Below are positions 56,632 to 64,000 of a stretch of DNA of 64,000 nt, piece after piece; position 1 is the stretch's first letter; each line of letters begins with the position of its first letter. Source of the DNA: Lysobacter firmicutimachus (lineage in GTDB: Bacteria; Pseudomonadota; Gammaproteobacteria; Xanthomonadales; Xanthomonadaceae); contig NZ_JBANDL010000002.1 in assembly GCF_037027445.1 (NCBI RefSeq), positions 1,798,001 through 1,862,000 of the forward strand. The letters are read 5' to 3'. The notes beneath the pieces were generated by a model, which was not told where the DNA came from, made no database searches, and worked only from the letters and a program-made list of their open reading frames with translations. The translations under genes were made by a program, and so were the position numbers.

Positions 56632-58665
56632 ATGCTGAGGGCCATGTTACGCCTCCTGATCGGTTTGTCGCTGCCCCTGGCCGGGATCGCAGCGGCCGAT
56701 GTGCAGGCGCGCACACTGACCGCGCGGATCGAACGCGTGCATACGGCGGTGGCCCAGCTCGATGGCGTGACGGTGCGGCTGTCGTGGCCGGAGGGCGCCG
56801 GACAGGGCGACCTGCAACTGCACGCCGCGCGGGTCGAAGCGCCGGAGCTGGGCTATCGCTACCGCGATTTGAACTGGCGCTGCCCTTTGCGCCGCGACGG
56901 GCGCGGCGGCTGGGCCTGCGCCGGCGAGCTGCGCAGCGGCCGCGGGCCGGCCTTGCACCTGGCCCTGGACCTGGGCGTGGCCAGCACCGACGCACGGCTG
57001 AGCCGCGGCGACAGTGTGCTCACCCTGCGCCGCGATGCGGCCAGCCCCGACCTGACCCGGATCGATCTGAGCCGGGTGCCCTTGGCCTGGACTCAGGCCC
57101 TGCTGGCCCAGGCGTGGCCGGAGGGGCGGATCAAGGCCGGCACTCTGGACGGCCGGCTCGACATCGCCGCGCCCGAACGCGGGCCGCTGCGCATCGCCGG
57201 GCCGTTGCGGCTGGCCGGCGGCGCCTTCGACACCCCCGACGGTTCGGTCGCGGCCGAGCGCCTCGGCGCTCATCTGAACCTGGACAGCGCGATCGGCGCC
57301 GGCCAGCGTTTCGCGATCGACGGCGGCCTGCAGGGCGGCGAACTGTTGTTCGGCAATGCCTACCTGGCGTTGCAGCAGCGGCCGGTGGAATTGCGCGTCG
57401 AGGCCGAGCGCGGCGCCGGCGAGTCCGGCTGGCGCTTGCCGCAGTGGCGATGGCGCGACGGCCGCCTGCTTCAGGCCGAGGGCAGTGCCGCGCTGGGGGC
57501 CGACGCCGGCCTGGCCGCGCTCGACCTGCAACTGCGCAGCGAGGACCTGGCGCCGGTGCGCGATGCGTACCTTTCCGGTTTCCTCGCTCTGGCCGGTTTG
57601 TCGCAACTGGAACTCGGCGGCGTCGCCCAGGCGCGGCTGCGGCTGCGCGACGGCGAACTGCAACAGGCGCAGGCACGGTTGGGCGCGGTGCGCATGAACG
57701 ACCCGCAGGGCCGGTTCCGCTTCGAGGGCCTGGACGGCGAGTTGCGCTATTCCGACGCCGATCCGGTCGACAGCGAACTGGCCTGGTCGGGCGGGGCGCT
57801 GTACGGACTCGAGTTCGGCCCGACCCGATTGCCGTTCTCCAGCGATCATGGCGAGTTGCGCCTGCGCCGCGCGATCGGCTTCCCCATGCTGGGCGGCCAG
57901 GTCGGCATCGACGGCCTGCGCCTGCGCCCGCCGGCCGGCGGACGCGGCCTGGACCTGCGCTTCGGCCTGACCCTGGACCGGCTCGATATCGGCCGCCTGG
58001 CCAAGGCCCTGGACGGACCGGCGTTCACCGGCGAACTCAGCGGCCGCCTGCCGCAGGCGCATTACGCCGACGACCGGCTCGAGCTCGATGGCGGGCTGAG
58101 CATGCAATTGTTCGGCGGCACGGTGGCGGTGTCGTCGCTGGCGATGGAGCGGCCGTTCGGGGTCGCGCCGACCCTGAGTTCGGACCTGGCGCTGGAAAAC
58201 CTGGACCTGGAATCGCTGACCGGCGTATTCGGCTTCGGCAGCATCACCGGCCGCCTGTTCGGCCGCATCGACCGGCTGCGTCTGGTCGACTGGCAGCCGG
58301 TCGCGTTCGACGCCGAATTGCACACGCGCAAGACCCCCGGCGTGCGCCAGCGGATCAGCCAACGCGCGGTGCAGGACCTGTCCAGCGTCGGCGACTCGTC
58401 CTTCGTCGGCAGCCTGCAGGACCGCCTGATCGGTTTCTTCGACGACTTCGGCTATGCCCGCATCGGCATTTCCTGTCGCCTCGCCGAGGAGGTCTGCCAC
58501 ATGGGCGGGCTGGGGCCGGCCAAGAACAGCGGCTTCCTGATCGTGCAGGGCGCCGGGTTGCCGCATCTGGACGTGGTCGGCTACAACCGCCGGGTCGACT
58601 GGCCGACCCTGCTCGAACGCCTGGAGGCGGTCAGCAAGGGCGAGCTCAAGCCGGTGGTGCAGTGA
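56632..58665 (+). CDS. ydbH: YdbH family AsmA-like envelope protein
   Basis: 677 residues with an N-terminal signal/anchor (LRLLIGLSLPLAGIAAADVQA). The body is a long series of beta-strand repeats as in AsmA-like bridge proteins. The C-terminal PF11739-type domain is clear (RISQRAVQDLSSVGDSSFVG, IGISCRLAEEVCHMGG, GFLIVQGAGLPHLDVVGYNR). In E. coli YdbH spans the periplasm and moves phospholipid to the outer membrane together with YnbE. A YdbL/YnbE-like gene follows. Divergent from the receiver-Hpt gene. Confidence 0.85.
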   Translation: MLRAMLRLLIGLSLPLAGIAAADVQARTLTARIERVHTAVAQLDGVTVRLSWPEGAGQGDLQLHAARVEAPELGYRYRDLNWRCPLRRDGRGGWACAGELRSGRGPALHLALDLGVASTDARLSRGDSVLTLRRDAASPDLTRIDLSRVPLAWTQALLAQAWPEGRIKAGTLDGRLDIAAPERGPLRIAGPLRLAGGAFDTPDGSVAAERLGAHLNLDSAIGAGQRFAIDGGLQGGELLFGNAYLALQQRPVELRVEAERGAGESGWRLPQWRWRDGRLLQAEGSAALGADAGLAALDLQLRSEDLAPVRDAYLSGFLALAGLSQLELGGVAQARLRLRDGELQQAQARLGAVRMNDPQGRFRFEGLDGELRYSDADPVDSELAWSGGALYGLEFGPTRLPFSSDHGELRLRRAIGFPMLGGQVGIDGLRLRPPAGGRGLDLRFGLTLDRLDIGRLAKALDGPAFTGELSGRLPQAHYADDRLELDGGLSMQLFGGTVAVSSLAMERPFGVAPTLSSDLALENLDLESLTGVFGFGSITGRLFGRIDRLRLVDWQPVAFDAELHTRKTPGVRQRISQRAVQDLSSVGDSSFVGSLQDRLIGFFDDFGYARIGISCRLAEEVCHMGGLGPAKNSGFLIVQGAGLPHLDVVGYNRRVDWPTLLERLEAVSKGELKPVVQ

Positions 58666-58813
58666 CCGCCGGCGCGGTGATGGGCGCGCGGCCGCGGGTC
58701 GCGTATCCCGCCGTTCAACGGCGCCGTGGTTCAATAGGCGCCGAATCGTTCAGCCCGCGTCCGGATGCGCGGGGCCTCGCGCAGGACGCGCGCCCACGAA
58801 AAGGAAACCGATC

Positions 58814-59452
58814 ATGCGCCGTTGGATGGGAGTACCGGTCGCCGCCGTGATGTTGACGGCCTGCGTGACCATCAACGTCTATTTCCCGGCCGCCGAGGCC
58901 AAGGAAGCGGCCAAGGAATTCGTCGAGAAGGTGATCGGCGACCAGGCCCCGGCGACGGCGCCGCTACCCGAGCCGGCCAAGCCCGGCGGCGGACTCGGCG
59001 CGGTGCGGCCGCAGGCCTCGGCCAGCGACGTCAGCCGGCTCGCGGCGCGCATCGACTGGCTGTCCCTGGTCGGCATCGGCAGCGCCTACGCGCAGTCGCC
59101 GGACATCTCGATCAAGACCCCGGCGATCCAGGCGATCCAGTCGCGCATGGCCTCGCGCTTCGACAGCCAGCTGCGCGCCCACTTCGATTCCGGCGCCCTG
59201 GGCTTCACCAACAACGGCACCGTCAGCGTGCGCGACGCCGGCAAGATCCCGCTCGGCGACCGGGTCGCGGTCAACCAGGCGGTGGCCGACCAGGGCCGCG
59301 ATTCGGCCGCGGTCTACCGCGAGATCGCCGTCGCCAACGGGCACCCCGAGTGGGAAGGCCAGATCCGCCAGGTGTTCGCCCGGCAGTGGATCGAAAGCGC
59401 CAAGGGCGGCTGGTGGTATCAGGATGCGGGCGGCGGTTGGAAGCAGAAATAG
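58814..59452 (+). CDS. ydbL: YdbL family (DUF1318) protein with YnbE-like lipoprotein N-terminus
   Basis: 212 residues. Short lipoprotein-type leader (MGVPVAAVMLTACVTINVYF), then a strand-helix unit (TINVYFPAAEAKEAAKEFVE) that resembles E. coli YnbE (its ITIN strand). A Pro/Ala linker follows, then the DUF1318 domain (IPLGDRVAVNQAVADQGRDS, YREIAVANGHPEWEGQIRQV). It seems to join YnbE and YdbL functions in one chain. Follows ydbH by 148 bp, matching the ydbH-ynbE-ydbL operon of enterics. Confidence 0.8.
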   Translation: MRRWMGVPVAAVMLTACVTINVYFPAAEAKEAAKEFVEKVIGDQAPATAPLPEPAKPGGGLGAVRPQASASDVSRLAARIDWLSLVGIGSAYAQSPDISIKTPAIQAIQSRMASRFDSQLRAHFDSGALGFTNNGTVSVRDAGKIPLGDRVAVNQAVADQGRDSAAVYREIAVANGHPEWEGQIRQVFARQWIESAKGGWWYQDAGGGWKQK

Positions 59453-59454
59453 CC

Positions 59455-59630
59455 GGGATTGGGGATTCGGGATTGGTTTGGAGCCGGGATTCGGCATTAG
59501 GGATTCGGGATTGGCTTAAAGCCGAAATTCGGGATTCGGGATTCGGGATCGGTTGAAGCCCTGCTTGCGACGTGAAAGGCCCGCTTCGGCGGGCCTTTCG
59601 CTTTTGCCAATCCCCAATCGCCAATCCCGG
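59455..59630. repeat. inverted heptamer-array element, copy 5, with embedded terminator
   Basis: The longest copy. A forward array in several blocks (59455-59552) is followed by a terminator hairpin AAAGGCCCGC-ttc-GGCGGGCCTTT (59575-59598) with cgctttt, then the reverse arm ccaatccccaatcgccaatc (59607-59630). Starts 3 bp after the ydbL stop. Confidence 0.87.
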
Positions 59631-59700
59631 CCGACCCCGACGCGACTCCGAGTACGCGAAAATGCAACAATGGCCGGCCATTTGATTCCTGCCAGCAGCT

Positions 59701-61032
59701 GTGGCCCGCATCGATCAAACTCCTTTCGAGGTCGCCATCGCCGGCCTCACGCACGACGGCCGTGGCGTTGCCCGGCGTCCCGACGGCAAGGCCGTGTTCG
59801 TGGCCGGCGCGCTGCCGGGCGAACGGGTCATGGCCAAGCAGACCGCGCGTTCGCGCCATTTCGACGAGGCGGTGACGCTGGAAGTGCTGGAGGCTTCGGC
59901 CGACCGGGTCGCGCCGCGTTGCGCGCATTTCGGCACCTGCGGCGGCTGCGCGCTGCAGCATCTGTCGGAGGACCAGCAGATCCTGGCCAAGCAGCGGGTG
60001 CTGCTGGAAAACTTCGAACGCATCGGACACGTGACGCCCGAGCGCGTGCTGCCGGCGCTGACCGATTCGGCCTGGGGCTATCGGCGCAAGGGCCGGTTCT
60101 CGGTGCGCCGGGTCGAGAAGAAGGACAAGACCCTGGTCGGTTTCCGCGAGACCGATCCGCGTTTCGTCGCCGACATCCGCCGCTGCGACACGGTGATCCC
60201 GCAGATCGGCGACAAGATCGAGGCCCTGGCGACGCTGATCGACGGGCTGCAGGCGCGGCGCGAGATTCCGCAGGTGGAGTTCATCGGCGGCGACCCGCAA
60301 AGCGATCACGGCGGCATGGCGCTGACTTTCCGCCATCTGGCGCCGCTGTCGGAGGCCGACCGCCAGGCCATTGTCGGTTTCGCCCGCGAGCACGCGTTCG
60401 CGGTGTTCCTGCAGCCGGGCGGCGTGGACAGCGTGCATCCGCTGTGGCCGGCCGATCCGCAGTTGTCGTTCTCGCTGCCCCAGTGGCAGCTGGAACTGAA
60501 GTTCCGGCCACTGGACTTCATCCAGGTCAACGCCGCGCTCAACGGGCGCATGATCCAGCACGCGATCGACCTGCTCGAACCGCAGGCCGAGGATCGCGTG
60601 CTCGACCTGTTCGCCGGCCTGGGCAATTTCACTTTGCCGCTGGCGCGCACGGTGCGCGAAGTGGTCGGGGTCGAGGGCGAGGCCGGGCTGGTCCAGCGCG
60701 CGCGCGACAATGCCGCGCACAACGGTCTGGGCAACGCCCAGTTCTACGCCGCCGATCTCGGTAAAGACCTCAGCGCCGAACCGTGGATGCGCGAAGGCTT
60801 CGACCGCCTGCTGCTGGATCCGCCGCGCTCGGGCGCCGACTTCGTGCTCACCCAGCTGCCGCTGAAACAGTTCAAGCGCATCGTCTACGTCAGCTGCCAT
60901 CCGGCTTCGCTGGCGCGCGACGCCGGCTATCTGGTGCGCGAGAAGGGCTGGAAGCTGCGCGCGGCCGGGGTCATGGACATGTTCCCGCACACCGCACACG
61001 TGGAATCGATCGCGATGTTCGAGCCGCGCTGA
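59701..61032 (+). CDS. rlmD: 23S rRNA (uracil-1939-C5)-methyltransferase
   Basis: 443 residues from GTG. TRAM domain at the start (PFEVAIAGLTHDGRGVARRP), Fe-S cysteines CAHFGTCGGCALQ plus RRCDTVI, SAM site DLFAGLGNFTLPLA, and catalytic Cys in VYVSCHPASLARDAGYLV. Modifies U1939 of 23S rRNA (E. coli numbering). Confidence 0.94.
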   Translation: MARIDQTPFEVAIAGLTHDGRGVARRPDGKAVFVAGALPGERVMAKQTARSRHFDEAVTLEVLEASADRVAPRCAHFGTCGGCALQHLSEDQQILAKQRVLLENFERIGHVTPERVLPALTDSAWGYRRKGRFSVRRVEKKDKTLVGFRETDPRFVADIRRCDTVIPQIGDKIEALATLIDGLQARREIPQVEFIGGDPQSDHGGMALTFRHLAPLSEADRQAIVGFAREHAFAVFLQPGGVDSVHPLWPADPQLSFSLPQWQLELKFRPLDFIQVNAALNGRMIQHAIDLLEPQAEDRVLDLFAGLGNFTLPLARTVREVVGVEGEAGLVQRARDNAAHNGLGNAQFYAADLGKDLSAEPWMREGFDRLLLDPPRSGADFVLTQLPLKQFKRIVYVSCHPASLARDAGYLVREKGWKLRAAGVMDMFPHTAHVESIAMFEPR

Positions 61033-61062
61033 GGTGCGGCTCGCGCTTGCGCTGGGCGGCGC

Positions 61063-61725
61063 TCAGCGCGGCGGATCCAGGCGCCAGGTGCCGTCGGCTT
61101 GCGGCACGAAGCGCAGCGTGGCCTGGTCGTCGCCTTCGGGCAGGCGCATGCCGACATCGCAGGAAACCCGCCCTTCGTCGCGGTCCAGTTCGCAGCCTTC
61201 CAGCGCCGACACGATCAGGCTCGCCGCGGCCCGCTCGTAGCGACCGCGTTGCTCGGTATCGTCCAGGCGCGGGGCGCGCAGCAACAGGTCCGCGCGCAGC
61301 AGCGCCTGCGCCTGCGTCCGGCTCGGCGCCGGCGGCGCCAGATCGGCCAGCGGCAGCAGGATCCAGGCGCCGTCACGCCGTTGGAAACGGTAGGTCTGGT
61401 AGGCGCCGCCCAGGCCCGATTCGAGCCGTACGATGCAATCGACCCGATCCTCGCGCAGCGGGCCGCAGAGGCGCAGCTCGCTGAGCCGGATCGATTCGAC
61501 CAGCGCCTGGCCCATCGGCGTGGCCGCCGGCGATTCGGCGGCGAGCGCTGCGCGCTGCGCGGCGATGGCCTGGTCGAGCGTGGGCGCTGCCGGCGGCGAT
61601 GCGGGCGTCGATGGGGGCGTCGATGGGGGCGGCGCGGCGGCGGCCAGCAGCGGCCACGCCAGGCACAACAGCGGCAGACTCAGCCGGGCAGCGCGATGCC
61701 GCGGCGGAAAGGGCAGGGCGGGCAT
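61063..61725 (-). CDS. secreted hypothetical protein
   Basis: 220 residues with a Sec signal peptide (RLSLPLLCLAWPLLAAAAP), a Pro/Ser/Thr linker, and a periplasmic domain with cysteines that may pair (LRLCGPLREDRVDCIVRLES; EGCELDRDEGRVSCDVGMRL). The strand pattern ...TYRFQRRDGAWILLPL and ATLRFVPQADGTWRLDPP suggests a repeated beta unit. No family recognised. Divergent from the CYTH gene. Confidence 0.7.
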   Translation of the reverse strand: MPALPFPPRHRAARLSLPLLCLAWPLLAAAAPPPSTPPSTPASPPAAPTLDQAIAAQRAALAAESPAATPMGQALVESIRLSELRLCGPLREDRVDCIVRLESGLGGAYQTYRFQRRDGAWILLPLADLAPPAPSRTQAQALLRADLLLRAPRLDDTEQRGRYERAAASLIVSALEGCELDRDEGRVSCDVGMRLPEGDDQATLRFVPQADGTWRLDPPR

Positions 61726-61808
61726 GGCGTCCTTGCTGGAAACGGCGCTGCGTCGGGAGCGCGCATTCTACGTGCGCATTCGTTCGCCGCACTCGGCCAT
61801 AATGGCGC

Positions 61809-62333
61809 ATGGGCATCGAAATCGAACGCAAATTCCTCGTCGTCGGCGACGGCTGGCGCGCCGCCGCGCACAAAGTTGTGCCGATGGCGCAGGGTTATCT
61901 CAACGACCTCGACGCGATGGAGCCCGGCGCCGGGCGCAGCGCGATGAAAGCCTCGGTGCGGGTGCGCATCGCCGGCGACGAGGCTTATCTGAATCTGAAA
62001 TCGCGCGAACTCGGCCACACCCGGCAGGAATTCGACTACCCGATCCCGGTCGCGGACGCGCGCGCGCTGCTGGCGCTGTGCGTCGGCGGGCTGGTCGATA
62101 AGCGCCGGCACTACGTCGAGCACGCCGGCCGGCTGTGGGAGGTCGACGAGTTCCTCGGCGACAACGCCGGGCTGGTGGTGGCGGAAATCGAGCTGGAGCG
62201 CGCCGACGCGCCGTTCGAGCGTCCCGACTGGGCCGGCGCCGAGGTCACCGACGCGCAGCGCTACTACAACCTGGCCCTGGCGACCCGGCCGTATGCGGCC
62301 TGGACCCAGGCCGAACGCGACGGCGCCGGCTGA
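61809..62333 (+). CDS. CYTH domain protein (triphosphate tunnel metalloenzyme)
   Basis: 174 residues. The N-terminal EIERKFLV (ExExK) motif is diagnostic. Tunnel strands with alternating charges (KASVRVRIAGDEAYLNLKSR, EFDYPIPVADARALL, LWEVDEFLGDNAGLVVAEIE) follow. Small CYTH proteins hydrolyse tripolyphosphate or related triphosphates; substrate here unproven. Confidence 0.9.
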   Translation: MGIEIERKFLVVGDGWRAAAHKVVPMAQGYLNDLDAMEPGAGRSAMKASVRVRIAGDEAYLNLKSRELGHTRQEFDYPIPVADARALLALCVGGLVDKRRHYVEHAGRLWEVDEFLGDNAGLVVAEIELERADAPFERPDWAGAEVTDAQRYYNLALATRPYAAWTQAERDGAG

Positions 62334-62423
62334 ATCCGCCGGCCGGGCAGGGTGCGCCCGCCGCGGCATCTGCGAGACAATGGCGCCAGCGCGTCCGGCG
62401 CTGACTTTTCCCAGGAGTTCCGC

Positions 62424-63434
62424 ATGCTCGTGATCGGCGTCGCCGGTACCGAACTCACCGCGCAGGAGCGCGACTGGCTGCAGCACGACGCCTGCGCCGG
62501 CGTGATCCTGTTCAGCCGCAACTTCGCCTCGCGCGCGCAGGTGACCGAGCTCTCGGCGGCGATCCGCGAGGCCGCGCCGCGGCCGCAGCTGATCTGCGTC
62601 GACCAGGAAGGCGGGCGGGTGCAGCGTTTCCGCGAGGGCTACAGCGCGCTGCCGCCGCTGGAGGTATTCGGCAAGCTCTACGCCGAGGACCGCGACGCCG
62701 CGCTGCGCCTGGCCGAGGAGCACGCCGGGTTGATGGCGGCCGAAGTCCAGGCCAGCGGCGTCGACCTGAGCTTCGCGCCGGTGGTCGACCTGGGCCGCGG
62801 CAACCTGGCGATCGGCAACCGCGCCTTCGATGCCGATCCGCAGATCGTGGCCGAGTTCACCCGCGCCTACATCCGCGGCATGCACGGACGCGGCATGGCC
62901 GCCACGCTCAAGCATTTTCCCGGCCACGGCTCGGTGCTGGCCGACACCCATTTCGACCAGGCCGCCGATCCGCGCACGCTCGACGAGTTGCGCGCCACCG
63001 ACCTGATTCCCTTCGTCGCCGGCATCGAGGCCCAGGCCGACGCGGTGATGATGGCGCACGTGTCCTATCCGGCGGTCGCGCCGGAACCGGCCGGTTACTC
63101 GCGGCGCTGGATCGAAGAGATCCTGCGCGGCGACCGCGCACAGGGCGGGCTCGGTTTCCGCGGCGTGGTATTCAGCGACGACATCGGCATGGCCGCGGCG
63201 TTCTCGGTCGGTGGTGTCAAGGCGCGGATCGACGCGCACTTGGACGCCGGCTGCGACGTGGTCCTGGTCTGCCACCCGCAACTGGTCGAGGAATCCCTGG
63301 CCGCGGTCGCCGGCCGCCGGCTCAATACCGCCGCGCTGATCGGACTGATCGGCCGCGGCGCGCTGGGCTGGGACGGCCTGATCGCCGACGCCGCTTATGC
63401 ACCCACCCGCCAACGTCTGGAAGGATTGGCCTGA
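62424..63434 (+). CDS. nagZ: beta-N-acetylhexosaminidase NagZ
   Basis: 336 residues from ATG 62424 with AGGAG upstream. GH3 family: CVDQEGGRVQRFREG, LSFAPVVDLGRGN, ATLKHFPGHGSVLADTH with the catalytic His of the KHFPGHG loop, and nucleophile Asp in GVVFSDDIGMAAAF. Removes GlcNAc from anhydro-muropeptides in cytoplasmic wall recycling. Overlaps hpt by 1 bp. Confidence 0.94.
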   Translation: MLVIGVAGTELTAQERDWLQHDACAGVILFSRNFASRAQVTELSAAIREAAPRPQLICVDQEGGRVQRFREGYSALPPLEVFGKLYAEDRDAALRLAEEHAGLMAAEVQASGVDLSFAPVVDLGRGNLAIGNRAFDADPQIVAEFTRAYIRGMHGRGMAATLKHFPGHGSVLADTHFDQAADPRTLDELRATDLIPFVAGIEAQADAVMMAHVSYPAVAPEPAGYSRRWIEEILRGDRAQGGLGFRGVVFSDDIGMAAAFSVGGVKARIDAHLDAGCDVVLVCHPQLVEESLAAVAGRRLNTAALIGLIGRGALGWDGLIADAAYAPTRQRLEGLA

Positions 63435-63988
63435 TGACTTCGCACGACCTGGCCGCGGCGCTCGCCGATGCCGATCTGATCCACGACCGCCGCAGCCTGG
63501 AGCGCGAGATCGCGCGCATGGCGGTAGCGATCCGCAACGATTACGCCGGCGCCCGCCCGGTGTACCTGACCATCATGCACGGCGGTCTGCCGTTCGCCGC
63601 GCAGCTGGCGATGGAGCTGGGCCAGCGCGGCCTGGATCTGGAGTTCGACTACCTGCACGCGACCCGTTACCGCGGCCAGACCACCGGCGCGGACCTGGTC
63701 TGGAAGCATCGACCGGCGACGCCGCTGCGCGGCCGCCGGGTGCTGCTGGTCGACGACATCGTCGACGAGGGCCACACCTTGCTCGGCATCCGCGACTGGT
63801 GCCGCGAACAGGGCGCTGCCGAGGTCCGCATCGCCGCGCTGGCGGTGAAGCGCCACGACCGCTGCGTCGACGGCCTGCGCGCCGACTACGTCGGAGTGGA
63901 AGTGCCGGACCGCTACGTGTTCGGCTACGGCATGGATTTCTACGAGCAGGGCCGCAACCTGCCCGCGATCTACGCATTGAAGGATTGA
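63434..63988 (+). CDS. hpt: hypoxanthine-guanine phosphoribosyltransferase
   Basis: 184 residues. PRPP-binding loop VLLVDDIVDEGHT, early MHGGLPFAAQLA (PPi loop), C-terminal DRYVFGYGMDFYEQ. Salvages hypoxanthine and guanine to nucleotides. Coupled to nagZ; the next gene begins 1 bp after the stop, suggesting a purine/wall-recycling transcript. Confidence 0.93.
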   Translation: MTSHDLAAALADADLIHDRRSLEREIARMAVAIRNDYAGARPVYLTIMHGGLPFAAQLAMELGQRGLDLEFDYLHATRYRGQTTGADLVWKHRPATPLRGRRVLLVDDIVDEGHTLLGIRDWCREQGAAEVRIAALAVKRHDRCVDGLRADYVGVEVPDRYVFGYGMDFYEQGRNLPAIYALKD

Positions 63989-63989
63989 G

Positions 63990-64000
63990 ATGAGCGCGCC
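63990..64000 (+). CDS. start of next gene (partial)
   Basis: ATGAGCGCGCC, one base after the hpt stop. Only MSA and part of the next codon are inside the window. In relatives a 5'-methylthioadenosine/inosine phosphorylase gene often follows here, but nothing in the sequence shown can confirm this. Confidence 0.4.

Overview
This is a high-GC bacterial chromosome segment. Gene content and order point to a gammaproteobacterium of the Lysobacter/Xanthomonas group: rpoE-rseA-degP next to lepA-lepB-rnc-era-recO, fabH-fabD-fabG-acpP-fabF-mltG-tmk-holB-pilZ, a bphO-bphP remnant, kdkA, and GTAG-headed REP hairpins like those described from Stenotrophomonas. Lysobacter is my best guess. It rests on recognition, not on a database search.

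Layout. (1) 1-2.1 kb: the end of an integrative element, with small ORFs coupled by ATGA overlaps and an AlpA-type regulator, abutting the 3' end of tRNA-Ser(CGA). (2) 2.4-12.8 kb: a mixed block holding a DUF6165 protein, a SUKH-like protein, a frame-broken NADAR gene, an LPS glycosyltransferase divergent from Kdo kinase, a metallo-beta-lactamase protein, the molybdopterin genes moaA-(phyH)-moaC-moaD-moaE, a beta-propeller protein, a deletion scar joining remnants of an AraC regulator and an NmrA-like gene, the SRP RNA and a metallophosphoesterase. (3) 13-21 kb: accessory and decaying DNA, with a Tat-exported beta-helix protein, bphO and bphP pseudogenes, small hypothetical genes, a low-GC two-gene cassette encoding a secreted partner and a metzincin protease, an Imm41-like immunity pseudogene and a tRNA-Lys remnant, closed by tRNA-Ser(GGA). 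(4) 21-33.5 kb: dnaX-ybaB-recR, a HIT protein, slp-tgpA-DUF58-moxR, a membrane glycosyltransferase and maf. (5) 33.5-43.8 kb: yceD-rpmF-fabH, then the fatty-acid synthesis/DNA replication/PilZ cluster, which lies between two direct copies of a ~400-bp repeat. (6) 44-64 kb: a fused beta-oxidation enzyme, the sigma-E envelope-stress operon, the lepA to recO cluster, a receiver-Hpt protein, YdbH with a YnbE/YdbL-like lipoprotein, rlmD, CYTH, nagZ and hpt.

The housekeeping modules are intact. Frameshifts and deletions cluster in a few accessory genes (3.4-4.0, 11.2, 15-17.8 and 20.3-20.6 kb). Two intergenic repeat families stand out: GTAG-REP hairpins, some built into the ~400-bp repeat, and five inverted arrays of a GGGATTC/G heptamer that separate neighbouring housekeeping genes. 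No complete new defence system or CRISPR array is visible. The best candidates for something undescribed are the metzincin cassette and the two repeat architectures.
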